From contig JAICHV010000005.1 in assembly GCA_025924715.1 (NCBI GenBank), positions 1 to 64,000 on the forward strand: a DNA stretch of 64,000 nucleotides, written 5' to 3'. Positions within the stretch are counted from its first letter, which is position 1. Every line of letters starts with the position of its first letter. The position numbers and the translations under genes were made by a program. Positions 43,946 to 53,118 of this stretch are shown here, piece by piece. The notes below the pieces were generated by a model. The model was given only the letters and a program-made list of their open reading frames with translations. It did not search any database and was not told where the DNA came from. The DNA is from Alphaproteobacteria bacterium (GTDB taxonomy: Bacteria > Pseudomonadota > Alphaproteobacteria > Micropepsales > Micropepsaceae).

Positions 43946-45313
43946 GTGGAGCTGAAGCTGACTTTCCTCGGTGGGGCGGGCACGGTCACCGGCTCCAAAT
44001 TTCTACTGGAATACCAAAGCAAGCGGATCCTCATCGATTGCGGCCTGTTCCAAGGCTTCAAGGAGCTGCGCCTGCGCAATTGGGATCGGCTGCCCATTCC
44101 ACCTGCCAGTCTCACGGCAATCGTGCTGACCCACGCGCATCTGGATCACTCCGGTTATCTGCCGCTCGCGGTCAAAAACGGTTTTCGGGGGCCGGTCTTC
44201 TGCACCGCCGCCACCAAGGACTTGTGCGGCGTGCTCTTGCCCGATTCCGGCCATCTGCAGGAGCAGGACGCCCAATTTGCCAACCGCCGCGGCTATTCCA
44301 AGCACCGGCCGGCACTCCCGCTTTACACCGAGGACGATGCCAGCCGCGCCTTGGACTTCCTGCATGCTGTCCCCTTCGACCAGGCGATGTCACTGCCAGG
44401 GGGTGCCAGCCTTCGTTTCCTCCGCGCCGGACATATCCTGGGCGCCGCCACGGTGCTGCTGGAATGGGGCGGGCGCACCATCGCCTTCTCGGGCGATATC
44501 GGACGCTACAATGATCCCTTGATGCCCGATCCGGTCACCCCCCGGGAGGCGGATTATCTGCTGATCGAGTCGACCTATGGCGATCGCAGCCACGAGCGAG
44601 ATGATCCGGAAGATCTTCTGGCTCAAATTATCGGCGAGACTGTCGCCCGCGGCGGAACCGTGATCGTCCCGGCATTTGCGGTAGGCCGAACCCAAAGCCT
44701 GCTCTACCACATCGCCAGGTTGAAGGCCGCGGCGCGTTTGCCCAGATCCCTGCCGGTGTTCCTCGACAGTCCCATGGCGATCGACGCCACCAATATTTTC
44801 CAGCGGCATTCCGCCGATCAAAAGCTGAAGCAAGACGCGTTGCATGCATTGGACGGCGATGTGCATTACACCCGCAGCAGCGACGATTCCCGGGTGCTGA
44901 CTGCCAACCCCGTGCCGAAAGTCATCATTTCGGCCAGCGGCATGGCGACCGGCGGGCGTGTTCTGCATCATCTGGAGCGTTACGCGCCCGATCCCCGCAA
45001 CACCATTTTGTTCACCGGCTTCCAGGCCGGGGGCACGCGGGGCGCCGCAATGGTGGCGGGCGCCGAACGGATCAAGATGTATGGCGCCTATGTGCCGGTT
45101 CGTGCGGAGATTCATAATCTTTCGATGCTTTCGGCGCACGCGGACAGGGACGAATTGCTGCGCTGGGCGCGCGGCTTTGCGAAACCGCCAAAAGCCACCT
45201 TCGTTATCCATGGCGAACCCGCCGCGGCAGACACCTTTCGGCTCAAGCTCCAGGAAGAACTCGCCTGGCAATGCACTGTGCCAGGTCACGCACAGCAGGT
45301 TCTCCTCGCATGA
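43946..45313 (+). CDS. Metallo-beta-lactamase/beta-CASP RNA-processing hydrolase
   Basis: A 455-aa zinc hydrolase of the YsgA/RNA-specificity (beta-CASP, RMMBL) group. Metal motifs: THAHLDHSGYLP (HxHxDH), RAGHILGAATVLLEW, FSGDIGRYNDPL; beta-CASP: STYGDRSHE, VPAFAVGRTQSLLYHIA, SASGMATGGRVLHHLE; RMMBL-type end with LSAHADRDELLRWA and FVIHGEP. It probably cleaves RNA. The start is a GTG. It overlaps the phosphorylase gene by ATGA and forms a three-gene operon ending at 47702. Confidence 0.9.
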   Translation: MELKLTFLGGAGTVTGSKFLLEYQSKRILIDCGLFQGFKELRLRNWDRLPIPPASLTAIVLTHAHLDHSGYLPLAVKNGFRGPVFCTAATKDLCGVLLPDSGHLQEQDAQFANRRGYSKHRPALPLYTEDDASRALDFLHAVPFDQAMSLPGGASLRFLRAGHILGAATVLLEWGGRTIAFSGDIGRYNDPLMPDPVTPREADYLLIESTYGDRSHERDDPEDLLAQIIGETVARGGTVIVPAFAVGRTQSLLYHIARLKAAARLPRSLPVFLDSPMAIDATNIFQRHSADQKLKQDALHALDGDVHYTRSSDDSRVLTANPVPKVIISASGMATGGRVLHHLERYAPDPRNTILFTGFQAGGTRGAAMVAGAERIKMYGAYVPVRAEIHNLSMLSAHADRDELLRWARGFAKPPKATFVIHGEPAAADTFRLKLQEELAWQCTVPGHAQQVLLA

Positions 45314-46818
45314 CTCACCCCAGGCACAACCTGCTGGCGCGTCGTCTTGGCATCGATGGCCATGGTGAAACCATGGCATTCCTGCGCAAGAATTCTCCGG
45401 TCTGCCGGTCGGAGGGCTTTTCCTCCCTCAACCGGATTATGCTGTCGACCGGCGGGCGTCATGTCATCGCCACCCTTTATCAGCTTGAATCCCAGATGCT
45501 CGGATGCGACGAAGTCGGACTGTCGGACGCGGCCTGGCTGGCGCTCGGTCTTAACAAGGACAGACCGGTTACCGTTCGCCATGCGCCGTTGGTGGAGTCG
45601 CTCGGACTGGTGCGGGGCCGCATTTTCGGCCGCAACTTGGACGCCGGAGACTTGAAGGAAATCATTCTGGATATTGTGGCGGGACGTTATTCCGCCATCG
45701 AGATATCCGCCTTTCTCACCGCCTGTGCCGCCCATCCCTTGTCGGAAGCGGAGGTCTGCGATCTTACCCGCGCCATGGTCGAGGCGGGCGAAACGCTGAC
45801 CTGGGACCATCCCGACGTGGTCGACAAGCACTCGGTGGGCGGATTGCCCGGCAACCGTACGACGCCGATCATCGTGGCGATCTGCGCCAGCCTGGGGCTG
45901 GCCATGCCCAAAACCTCGTCGCGCGCCATCACCTCTCCCGCCGGGACCGCGGACATGATGGAAACCCTGGCCCCCGTCACTCTCGATGAAAAAACCATCC
46001 GCGCCGTCGTCGAGAAGGAGGGCGGCTGCATCGCCTGGGGCGGGTCGGTGCACCTCAGCCCCGCCGACGACATCCTTATCCGTATCGAACGCGCGCTGGA
46101 TATCGATGGCGAAGGACAGTTGATTGCTTCGGTGCTGTCCAAGAAGATCGCAGCGGGCGCCACGCATCTGGTGATCGACATGCCGGTGGGTCCAACCGCG
46201 AAGGTGCGTGGAGCGGAGGCTGCGAAATCCCTCAGCGACAGCTTGACGGCGGTCGCGGAACGGTTCGGCATAAAGTGCCGGGTTGTGCCCGGCGACGGCA
46301 GCCAGCCTATCGGACGGGGCATAGGTCCGGCGCTGGAAGCGCGCGATGTGTTGGCGGTGCTGAAGCGCGACAAGGACGCGCCCGCCGATTTGCGGGCGCG
46401 CGCGCTTCTCCTCGCCGGCGCGCTGCTGGAACTGTGCGGCAAAGCCCTGCCGCCCCAGGGCGAGGCCCTGGCGACGGCGGTGCTGAATGACGGCCGCGCC
46501 TGGACCAAATTCCAGCGCATCTGCGAGGCGCAAGGCGGCATGCGGGTGCCGCCCCACGCCGCCCATCGCCGGACGATCACAGCCAAGGTCGGCGGAACGA
46601 TTGTCGCCATCGACAACCGGCGCATCGCGCGCCTGGCCAAGCTGGCCGGCGCACCGGAGGACAAGGCGGCGGGTGTCGAACTGCTGGCGCGGGTGGGTGA
46701 CCGAGTGGCGCATGGCGCACCGCTTTGCATTCTGCATGCCGAAACAGCGGGCGAATTGACATATGCACTGGACTATGCCGACACCAACACCGACATATTC
46801 TACATCGCTGCGCCGTGA
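45310..46818 (+). CDS. Thymidine/AMP phosphorylase, long (500-aa) type
   Basis: A 502-aa pyrimidine-phosphorylase-fold enzyme with the extra N-terminal domain (residues ~1-85) found in archaeal AMP phosphorylases and their bacterial homologues. The core has VVDKHSVGGLPGNRTTPIIV, SSRAITSPAGTADMMETLAP and VDIMPVGPTAKV-type phosphate and nucleoside motifs. It would phosphorolyse nucleosides or NMPs to base plus ribose-1-(5-bis)phosphate. Substrate cannot be chosen by eye. It overlaps the nuclease gene by ATGA and shares one base with the next gene. Confidence 0.88.
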   Translation: MTHPRHNLLARRLGIDGHGETMAFLRKNSPVCRSEGFSSLNRIMLSTGGRHVIATLYQLESQMLGCDEVGLSDAAWLALGLNKDRPVTVRHAPLVESLGLVRGRIFGRNLDAGDLKEIILDIVAGRYSAIEISAFLTACAAHPLSEAEVCDLTRAMVEAGETLTWDHPDVVDKHSVGGLPGNRTTPIIVAICASLGLAMPKTSSRAITSPAGTADMMETLAPVTLDEKTIRAVVEKEGGCIAWGGSVHLSPADDILIRIERALDIDGEGQLIASVLSKKIAAGATHLVIDMPVGPTAKVRGAEAAKSLSDSLTAVAERFGIKCRVVPGDGSQPIGRGIGPALEARDVLAVLKRDKDAPADLRARALLLAGALLELCGKALPPQGEALATAVLNDGRAWTKFQRICEAQGGMRVPPHAAHRRTITAKVGGTIVAIDNRRIARLAKLAGAPEDKAAGVELLARVGDRVAHGAPLCILHAETAGELTYALDYADTNTDIFYIAAP

Positions 46819-47702
46819 TGCCGCCGCTTTTTCTGGCACTTCCTGGAAATGAGGCGATGGCGCAGCGGCTGACGGTGATTTGCGCCGGCGGCTCCGCCGC
46901 GCTTGAAACCCGCGCCTTTCCGGATGGCGAGACCTATCTGCGGCTTTTGGCCAATGTCAAAGACCGCAGCGTCGTAATGGTATGCACCCTGGCGCATCCC
47001 AACGACAAAATCTTGCCGCTGCTGTTCGCTGCCGCGGCGGCCCGCGATCTGGGCGCGTCCCGGGTCGGCCTGGTCGCGCCCTACCTTTCCTACATGCGCC
47101 AGGACCGCCGCTTTCTGCCTGGCGAGGCGGTGACCTCGCGCAGCTTCGCCGCGCTGATCTCAAAGGCCTTTGACTGGCTGGCGACGGTCGATCCCCATTT
47201 GCATCGCTACCGGGGGCTGGACGAGCTCTACCGCATTGCCTGCCGCGCGCTGCACGCCGCCCCGGTCATCGCCGCCTGGATAAAGCGCAATGTCTCCAAA
47301 CCATTTCTGGTCGGGCCCGATGCCGAAAGCACCCAATGGGTCGCAGAAGTGGCACGCGATTGCGCCGCGCAATTTGCCGTCCTGCGCAAGCAACGCTTGG
47401 GCGATCGCGAGGTGCGGGCAATGGCTGATGGTCTGGTCCTGCCGGCGGGGACCACGCCGGTTCTGCTGGACGACATCGTTTCCAGCGGCGAGACCTTGCT
47501 GGAAGGGTTGCGCCTGCTCGGTTCAATGACCCCTCTGGCGACCGTCGCCATCGCCGTCCACGGCCTTGCCGTGCCGCAGGCGCAAGAGCGAATAGCCGCC
47601 GCCGGCGCGCGGCTGGTGACCACAAACAGCGTGCCCAACGCCGACGCGGCAATCGACCTCGCCGACCTTCTCGCATCGGCGATTGGCGAACTGGCAGGTT
47701 GA
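46818..47702 (+). CDS. Ribose-phosphate pyrophosphokinase-like protein
   Basis: A 294-aa PRPP synthetase homologue. Family features are FPDGETYLRL, RVGLVAPYLSYMRQDRRF with FLPGEAVTSRSFA, DPHLHRY and the PRPP-binding loop VLLDDIVSSGETLLEG. It is slightly shorter and more divergent than the housekeeping enzyme (~310-320 aa), so it is probably a second, specialised copy. It starts at the ATG sharing one base with the phosphorylase stop (TGATG). It could re-use ribose-5-phosphate from nucleotide breakdown. Confidence 0.88.
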   Translation: MPPLFLALPGNEAMAQRLTVICAGGSAALETRAFPDGETYLRLLANVKDRSVVMVCTLAHPNDKILPLLFAAAAARDLGASRVGLVAPYLSYMRQDRRFLPGEAVTSRSFAALISKAFDWLATVDPHLHRYRGLDELYRIACRALHAAPVIAAWIKRNVSKPFLVGPDAESTQWVAEVARDCAAQFAVLRKQRLGDREVRAMADGLVLPAGTTPVLLDDIVSSGETLLEGLRLLGSMTPLATVAIAVHGLAVPQAQERIAAAGARLVTTNSVPNADAAIDLADLLASAIGELAG

Positions 47703-47714
47703 GGGGAATTTCGA

Positions 47715-48011
47715 TCAATTCGGATGCCAGTGAAGCCGCAAATTGACGCCACCTTGGCCCACACCGGCGCTGACCTGCGGCGCAATCCCGCTTGCCTGCC
47801 ATGGCTCCAGGAAGAGGTCTAGGCGGCCGCCTTGGACGCCAAGCCGGCGCGCCACTTCGTCAGAATAATTCATCGGATAAGGCGGCGGAGGCGGGGCTGA
47901 CCCCGGTGGCCGGGCCGGCAGAACCGGCCGCGCCGGAAAGCGCGGTTGTGCTTGGCAGGGCATCGCAGCCAGCGCCGAGAAGCATAAGGCTAGAAAAAGC
48001 CGTGCGTTCAT
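47715..48011 (-). CDS. Small exported proline-rich hypothetical protein
   Basis: A 98-aa protein with a signal peptide (FLALCFSALAAMPCQA) and a proline-rich segment (ARPVLPARPPGSAPPPPPYP). The C-terminal part (LDLFLEPWQASG, GGVNLRLHWHPN) looks like a short beta structure. No family recognised. An FNR-like box (48065) lies 54 bp upstream, so it is probably part of the regulon. Confidence 0.65.
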   Translation of the reverse strand: MNARLFLALCFSALAAMPCQAQPRFPARPVLPARPPGSAPPPPPYPMNYSDEVARRLGVQGGRLDLFLEPWQASGIAPQVSAGVGQGGVNLRLHWHPN

Positions 48012-48064
48012 AGCGCTGGCCCAAAGGACGACGAGCAGCCTAAAAGACGAGCCGCTCTGTCGCC

Positions 48065-48078
48065 TTGATCCAAATCAT
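48065..48078 (-). promoter_or_regulatory. FNR-like box for the 98-aa exported protein
   Basis: TTGATCCAAATCAT (one mismatch), 54 bp before the start at 48011. Confidence 0.65.
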
Positions 48079-48131
48079 ATTTGGCTCACGCCCGAGCGGG
48101 CCGTAGATCGCCAAGGTTTTGGGCAGACGGA

Positions 48132-48145
48132 TTGATCGGGCGCAA
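48132..48145 (+). promoter_or_regulatory. FNR/FixK box for rhodanese gene
   Basis: TTGATCGGGCGCAA, 54 bp before the ATG at 48199; CAAGAT at 48168-48173 is 32 bp from the centre. Confidence 0.8.
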
Positions 48146-48198
48146 TGCTGCCTTGATTGGGGACCAGCAAGATCGACTTGGCTTCAGGAGTGCGGCCC

Positions 48199-48717
48199 AT
48201 GAAAACCGTTGATCCGGATACACTGCGCCAATGGCTGGATCGTGGGGAAGCCGTTCTGGTCGATGTGCGCGAGCCCGCGGAACATCGTTCCCAACACATT
48301 CGGCCATCCAGGTTGGTGCCGCTGCGGACCATTTCGGCGGCAACCTTGCCGGACCTGCAGGGTAAAAAGCTTGTGATCCATTGCCTCAAAGGAGGCCGAG
48401 GTGCCGCCGCCTGCGAAAGGCTTTTGGCGGAAAATCCCAGCTTGGACGTTTACAACCTTTCCGGCGGCCTCGAGGCGTGGGTGCAGGCCGGCCTCGCGCT
48501 CGAAGCGGCAGGCAGGCCAATCCTGCCGCTGGATCGGCAGGTGCAGCTGATAATCGGTTTTCTCGTCCTGAGCGCGTCCGCCCTGGCCTATTTCGTCAAT
48601 CCGCTCTTTTCGCTGCTGTCAGGCTTCTTCGGTGCAGGCCTTGTGATGGCCGGCGTGACCGGCTTCTGCGGGATGGCGCGGCTGGTGGCCTTGATGCCTT
48701 GGAACCAAAGGACCTGA
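48199..48717 (+). CDS. Rhodanese-DUF2892 membrane protein, YgaP-like
   Basis: A 172-aa protein: rhodanese domain (residues 1-105; VLVDVREPAEHRSQHI, active-site cysteine in VIHCLKGGRG, YNLSGGLEAW) followed by two hydrophobic helices of the DUF2892 type (FLVLSASALAYFVNPLF, then GVTGFCGMARLVALMPW). Like E. coli YgaP it is a membrane sulfurtransferase. The ATG at 48199 has AGGAG upstream. It may be the first gene of an operon with the stress protein and P-type ATPase downstream. Confidence 0.88.
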   Translation: MKTVDPDTLRQWLDRGEAVLVDVREPAEHRSQHIRPSRLVPLRTISAATLPDLQGKKLVIHCLKGGRGAAACERLLAENPSLDVYNLSGGLEAWVQAGLALEAAGRPILPLDRQVQLIIGFLVLSASALAYFVNPLFSLLSGFFGAGLVMAGVTGFCGMARLVALMPWNQRT

Positions 48718-48719
48718 AC

Positions 48720-48782
48720 ATGAGCATCAAGCACCGTCGAGCACGCGAGAGGCGGCATATCTGCTTCAGGAGGTCTCCATGA
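48720..48782 (+). CDS. Possible 20-aa basic leader ORF
   Basis: MSIKHRRARERRHICFRRSP, starting three bases after the rhodanese stop, with AGGA upstream, and ending in a TGA that overlaps the next ATG (ATGA). Plausible as a translational coupler; unproven. Confidence 0.35.
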   Translation: MSIKHRRARERRHICFRRSP

Positions 48783-49627
48783 CCATTAAGAAAATTCTCT
48801 TCTTTGTTCCCACCTATCCGGATCTGCCAAGCGCCGGCCAGTTAGAATCGGTCGCAATGCTCGCCTCCCAGATGGGCGCTCAGATAACCGCTGTGATTCC
48901 GCAATTGAGCGATGACATCGCACGCAGACCCATGCTGGGCGGGTTGACGGCGCTGGATTTGCCGGGGCTGCTTGACGAGGCGGTCCAGGGCAGCGAGCAG
49001 AATGCCGACCGCGTCACCGCCTCGCTGACCGAGGTCTTTTCGCTGCATGGGGTTGGACTGGATATCCGCAGAAGCCAGGCCGTCTTGTATGGCTCAGCCC
49101 AGCCGCTTGTCGATCTTGCGCGGCTGCACGATCTTACCATCCTGCCGGTGCCGCAGACGGACAGCTTCGAGCGGCATTTTGTGGAGCCGGTGCTATTCGA
49201 CAGCGGGCGCCCCACCTTGCTGCTGCCTTCCGCAGGCAAATCCCTATCGTCACTGGATAGGATCGTGTTGGCCTGGGACTTCAGCCGTGAGGCCGCCCGG
49301 GCGCTGCACGATGCGCTGCCGTTTCTGGAACGGGCCAAACAGGTTCATGTGCTCACGGTGCTGGGAGAGAAGCATATTCGCACGACCAGCCGCATCGGCG
49401 AACTGAAGCATTATCTCGAAGCGCATGGCGTTACCTATGCCATGGATGACATCGCCCTCAAGGACCAGACGATCGCAGAATGCTTGGCCGGCCATGCCGA
49501 AAACGTCAACGCAAACATGCTGGCGATGGGCGCCTATGGCCATTCCCGGCTTGGGGAATTCCTTTTGGGCGGCGCGACGCGCGGGATGCTTTCGCAGCCG
49601 CCCCTGCCCGTTCTGCTGTCCCACTAA
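48779..49627 (+). CDS. Universal stress protein, tandem UspA (2 of 4)
   Basis: A 282-aa two-domain UspA protein. The first domain starts KKILFFVPTYPDL and ends RPTLLLPSAG; the second starts DRIVLAWDFSREAARALHDA and ends AMGAYGHSRLGEFLLGGATR. AGGAGG precedes the ATG. It lies between the rhodanese gene and a P-type ATPase that begins five bases after its stop, so the three probably share a transcript from the box at 48132. Confidence 0.9.
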   Translation: MTIKKILFFVPTYPDLPSAGQLESVAMLASQMGAQITAVIPQLSDDIARRPMLGGLTALDLPGLLDEAVQGSEQNADRVTASLTEVFSLHGVGLDIRRSQAVLYGSAQPLVDLARLHDLTILPVPQTDSFERHFVEPVLFDSGRPTLLLPSAGKSLSSLDRIVLAWDFSREAARALHDALPFLERAKQVHVLTVLGEKHIRTTSRIGELKHYLEAHGVTYAMDDIALKDQTIAECLAGHAENVNANMLAMGAYGHSRLGEFLLGGATRGMLSQPPLPVLLSH

Positions 49628-49631
49628 AACA

Positions 49632-52166
49632 GTGACCGCCGCTGCGCCATCGCATGGGGGTCTCAGCGCAAGTCAGGCTCTGGCGCGGTTGGCCGCAGAA
49701 GGCGCCAACGAGCTGCCACAGCAAAACAGCGCGGGCCTGATCAAGATTATTTTCGGTACCATTCGGGAGCCGATGTTCGCCCTTTTGCTGGGCGGAGGGC
49801 TGATATATTTGCTGCTGGGGGATCGGGCTGAGGCCCTGATGCTTCTGTTCTTCGCCGGCAGCTCGGTCACCATCGCTATCTTTCAGGAAAGCCGCAGCGA
49901 ACGCGTTCTGCGCTCCTTGCGCGAGTTGACCAGTCCCCGCGCCTGGGTCATCCGCGACGGGGCACGATCGCGCATCGCAAGCCGTGAGGTCGTACGTGAA
50001 GACATCATAGTCCTCGCGGAAGGTGACCGGGTGCCGGCCGATGGGACCATTATCGCGGGCGACGATCTGCTCCTGGATGAATCGCTGCTGACCGGCGAAT
50101 CCCTCCCAATACCTAAATACGCCGCCGACCGAGGTGCCGGGACGCTTTGCGCATCGCAAGCGAGTGTTTCAACTTCGGTCTATTCCGGCACCCTGATTGT
50201 TCGGGGCAGCGGGCTCGCGGAAGTGACCGCGACGGGCGAGCATAGCAAGCTGGGCCAGATCGGCCACTCCCTTGCCGGCATCGAAACCGCCACGCCCCAC
50301 CTAACTTTGCAAACGCGTCACCTGGTCCGCATCGTGGCGTTCATCGCCATATCATGCGGCGGCGTGGCCGCTCTTTTGTTCGGCCTTTTTCGCGGATCAT
50401 GGCTTCAGGCTATGCTGTCGGGCATCGCCTTGATCATGTCGCTGGTGCCTGAGGAATTTCCCTTGGTCCTCACCGTCTTCATGGTGATGGGGGCCTGGCG
50501 GCTGTCGCAATCAAGGATTCTCACGCGCAAGGCAGCCGCTATCGAGAACCTGGGGGCGGCCACCGTGCTGTGCACCGACAAAACCGGCACCCTCACTGAG
50601 AACCGGATGACCATCGCGCAATTGCGCCTGCATGGTGAAGTCCTGCGGCCGCAGAGCGACCGGCTGGATGGAGCGGCTACGCAGCTGTTGCGGCTTGGCA
50701 GACTGGCGAGCGCAGTGAATTCTTTCGATCCGATGGAGCGCGCCATACAGGCCCTGGGGAAACAGCTTGGCGGCGGGATTTCCGCCTCCCTGGTCCTCGC
50801 AAAATCTTATCCCCTGCGGCGCGACCTCCTGGCAGTGACACAGGCTTGGCGAGACGATGCGGGAAACTATTTGGTCGCCGCCAAGGGCGCTCCGGAAGCT
50901 ATCGCAGACCTCTGCCGCCTAGACGCGTCCCGACGGCAGATCCTGGGCTGCGAGGTCGAGGAGATGGCGAAAGCCGGTATGCGCATCCTGGGCGTGGCGC
51001 AGGCGCGCCAGATGGGGAGCTTGCCGGATAACCCCAGGGATTTTCGCTTCGATTTCGTGGGCCTTTTCGGTTTTTCCGACCCGGTCCGTGTGGGGGTCCC
51101 GGCCGCCGTGCGGGAATGCCGCGCCGCGGGCATCCGTGTGATCATGATCACCGGAGATCATCCTTTGACGGCTCGCGCCATCGCCGCCGATGCCGGCCTG
51201 GATTACGCAGATATGATCACCGGTGGCGATCTGTCCCAGCTTGACGATTTGGCATTCGCGCAGGTCGCCGCACGGGCCGGCATCTTCGCGCGCATTGCGC
51301 CTGACCAGAAGCTCCGACTGGTCAGGGCCCTGCAGGCCCGCGGTGACGTGGTCGCGATGTCCGGTGACGGAGTCAATGACGCGCCTGCCCTCAGGGCGGC
51401 GGATATCGGCGTGGCCATGGGCAATAGAGGGACCGATGTCGCGCGCGAGGCAGCGTCGATCGTTTTGCTGGATGACGATTTTTCCTCCATCGTCCGCACC
51501 GTGCGGTTGGGACGGCGCATTTACGACAATCTGCGCAAGGCCATGGGCTATATTATTGCTGTGCATATTCCCATCGCCGGAATGGCATTGTTCCCGCTAG
51601 TGACCGGTATGCCGCTGGTCCTTGCCCCCGTTCATATAGCTCTAATGGAGATGGTTATCGATCCGGTCTGTTCCATCGTATTCGAGGCAGAACCGGAAGA
51701 AGAAGACATCATGCGCCGCCCGCCACGCTCGCCGAGCGCCCGCCTGCTACCCTTCGCTCTGGTGCAATGGAGTGTCATTCAGGGAGGCATCGCCCTTGCC
51801 ATTGTGCTCGCGGTCTATGCAGGGGGAAACATGGCCCATTTGGCGGACGCGGATCTGCGAACACTGACGGTCATGACGTTGATCGGCGGCAATCTTGGAC
51901 TGGTGCTGGTCAACCGGGCCTTTTCTGTTGCCGGTTTCCAGTTCTTGCAGGGAGCTTCGCGGCTGTTCTGGGTCATCGCTGCCGGGATGGTTATTGTTCT
52001 TGTGGGAGCCACCCTGTCCCCCCGGACCCGGGCGCTATTTGCCTTCGGAACATTCCACGGCCGTGATGTTTTGATCGCAGGTGCCGCAACACTGGCTTTG
52101 GTGCTGCTGCTACAGGCCGCGAAGGTGATCTGGCCGCTTCGCTTAAAGTCCTTACTGACAGACTGA
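49632..52166 (+). CDS. Cation-transporting P-type ATPase
   Basis: An 844-aa P2-type pump. It has the N-terminal cation-ATPase region, LLDESLLTGESLPIPK (A domain), the membrane PEEFPL motif, phosphorylation site D316KTGTLTENR, and MSGDGVNDAPALRAADIGVAMG (hinge). Overall it is closest in pattern to PacL/PMA-like Ca2+ or broad cation ATPases, but the ion cannot be assigned: the usual PEGLP is PEEFP. The only sensible start is the GTG at 49632, four bases after the stress-protein stop, with a weak ribosome site, implying coupling. Confidence 0.9.
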   Translation: MTAAAPSHGGLSASQALARLAAEGANELPQQNSAGLIKIIFGTIREPMFALLLGGGLIYLLLGDRAEALMLLFFAGSSVTIAIFQESRSERVLRSLRELTSPRAWVIRDGARSRIASREVVREDIIVLAEGDRVPADGTIIAGDDLLLDESLLTGESLPIPKYAADRGAGTLCASQASVSTSVYSGTLIVRGSGLAEVTATGEHSKLGQIGHSLAGIETATPHLTLQTRHLVRIVAFIAISCGGVAALLFGLFRGSWLQAMLSGIALIMSLVPEEFPLVLTVFMVMGAWRLSQSRILTRKAAAIENLGAATVLCTDKTGTLTENRMTIAQLRLHGEVLRPQSDRLDGAATQLLRLGRLASAVNSFDPMERAIQALGKQLGGGISASLVLAKSYPLRRDLLAVTQAWRDDAGNYLVAAKGAPEAIADLCRLDASRRQILGCEVEEMAKAGMRILGVAQARQMGSLPDNPRDFRFDFVGLFGFSDPVRVGVPAAVRECRAAGIRVIMITGDHPLTARAIAADAGLDYADMITGGDLSQLDDLAFAQVAARAGIFARIAPDQKLRLVRALQARGDVVAMSGDGVNDAPALRAADIGVAMGNRGTDVAREAASIVLLDDDFSSIVRTVRLGRRIYDNLRKAMGYIIAVHIPIAGMALFPLVTGMPLVLAPVHIALMEMVIDPVCSIVFEAEPEEEDIMRRPPRSPSARLLPFALVQWSVIQGGIALAIVLAVYAGGNMAHLADADLRTLTVMTLIGGNLGLVLVNRAFSVAGFQFLQGASRLFWVIAAGMVIVLVGATLSPRTRALFAFGTFHGRDVLIAGAATLALVLLLQAAKVIWPLRLKSLLTD

Positions 52167-52184
52167 ACCGGGCCGAGAGGCGGC

Positions 52185-53051
52185 TTAACTGACCATCAGC
52201 ACCGGAATCGCGCAACCGGCCAGAATTTCGCGGGTTACGCCACCCAGGACCATTTCGCGCAGGCGGCTGTGGCCATAGGCGCCCATTATCAGTAAGTCGG
52301 CGTCGCGGCTGTAGGCGGCCGCTTGTATCGCCTCGGTAGTTGAAAGCGTTGCAGTATTGACCAGTTCCACCTCGGCCTTGACGCCGTGCCAAAGCAAATG
52401 GTCCGCCAGGTTCTTTGACGAGATACGATCGCGACCGCCGGCAGTCCCCTCACCCGTGGCGCAAATAATCGTTACGCGCTCGGCGCGGCGCCACAACGGC
52501 GACCCCGCCGCCACTGCCCGGGCCGCTTCAGGCCCCTCCTTCCAGGCGATCGCCACATGGCGCCCTATCGCCTGAACAGGTTTGGGAGGCGCCAGAAGCA
52601 GCGGCCGGCCCGCATTCATCAGAAGGGTTTGGATCCACTCGCCCGAGGTTTCCGCGTCGCGTCCAACGACCACCAAATCATGAAATCGCGAATGCTCCAG
52701 GACTTCATTGAATAGGGTGGTGATCTCCTTCAGTCCGATTGACACTCCGCCGGTCGCCTCGGGATCGTCGTTGGCCGTTAAACCGTGACGGGTGCAAGCC
52801 TCGGCAAACTCTCTTCGCACATGTGAGGACCGGGCGTCCTCCTCCTTTGCGATCGCTTGCGTCGCGCTGTGAAGATCGAGCCTTCGGGTAGGGGTGAGCG
52901 CGCCGGCCGCGGCGGCCGCCGCGATAACGTCGATCCGCGTATGCAGGCAGGTGACGTGGGCGCCATCAACTCGGGCAACCGCGACGGCGGCATCGAGAAC
53001 TGTCCGGTCGGAATTGAACCCGCTCAAGGCGGCGAGGACGGTTTTAAACAA
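52185..53051 (-). CDS. Universal stress protein, tandem UspA (3 of 4)
   Basis: A 288-aa two-domain UspA protein (FKTVLAALSGFNSDRTVLDA at the start; LLIMGAYGHSRLREMVLGGV at the end). The start is best placed at a TTG at 53051, which has GGAGGAA about five bases upstream; a TTG at 53066 would put that ribosome site inside the gene. The box at 53105 lies 54 bp upstream with TAGAAT (53077-53082, minus strand) at ideal spacing. Confidence 0.88.
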   Translation of the reverse strand: MFKTVLAALSGFNSDRTVLDAAVAVARVDGAHVTCLHTRIDVIAAAAAAGALTPTRRLDLHSATQAIAKEEDARSSHVRREFAEACTRHGLTANDDPEATGGVSIGLKEITTLFNEVLEHSRFHDLVVVGRDAETSGEWIQTLLMNAGRPLLLAPPKPVQAIGRHVAIAWKEGPEAARAVAAGSPLWRRAERVTIICATGEGTAGGRDRISSKNLADHLLWHGVKAEVELVNTATLSTTEAIQAAAYSRDADLLIMGAYGHSRLREMVLGGVTREILAGCAIPVLMVS

Positions 53052-53104
53052 GACGCTTCCTCCCAAGAAAAGAGAAATTCTACCCCCTCGGAAGATGCGA
53101 AAAC

Positions 53105-53118
53105 TTGAGGTGGATCAA
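53105..53118. promoter_or_regulatory. FNR-like box shared by two divergent genes
   Basis: TTGAGGTGGATCAA. TAGAAT on the minus strand (53077-53082) and TACAAT on the plus strand (53140-53145) lie 32 and 31 bp from its centre. This is the clearest symmetric class II arrangement in the window. Confidence 0.8.

Noticed and set aside
47703..47720. A TTTCGATCAA half-site near 47708 as another regulon box
   Set aside because: Only one half matches and it lies between convergent gene ends, so it cannot act as an activator site.
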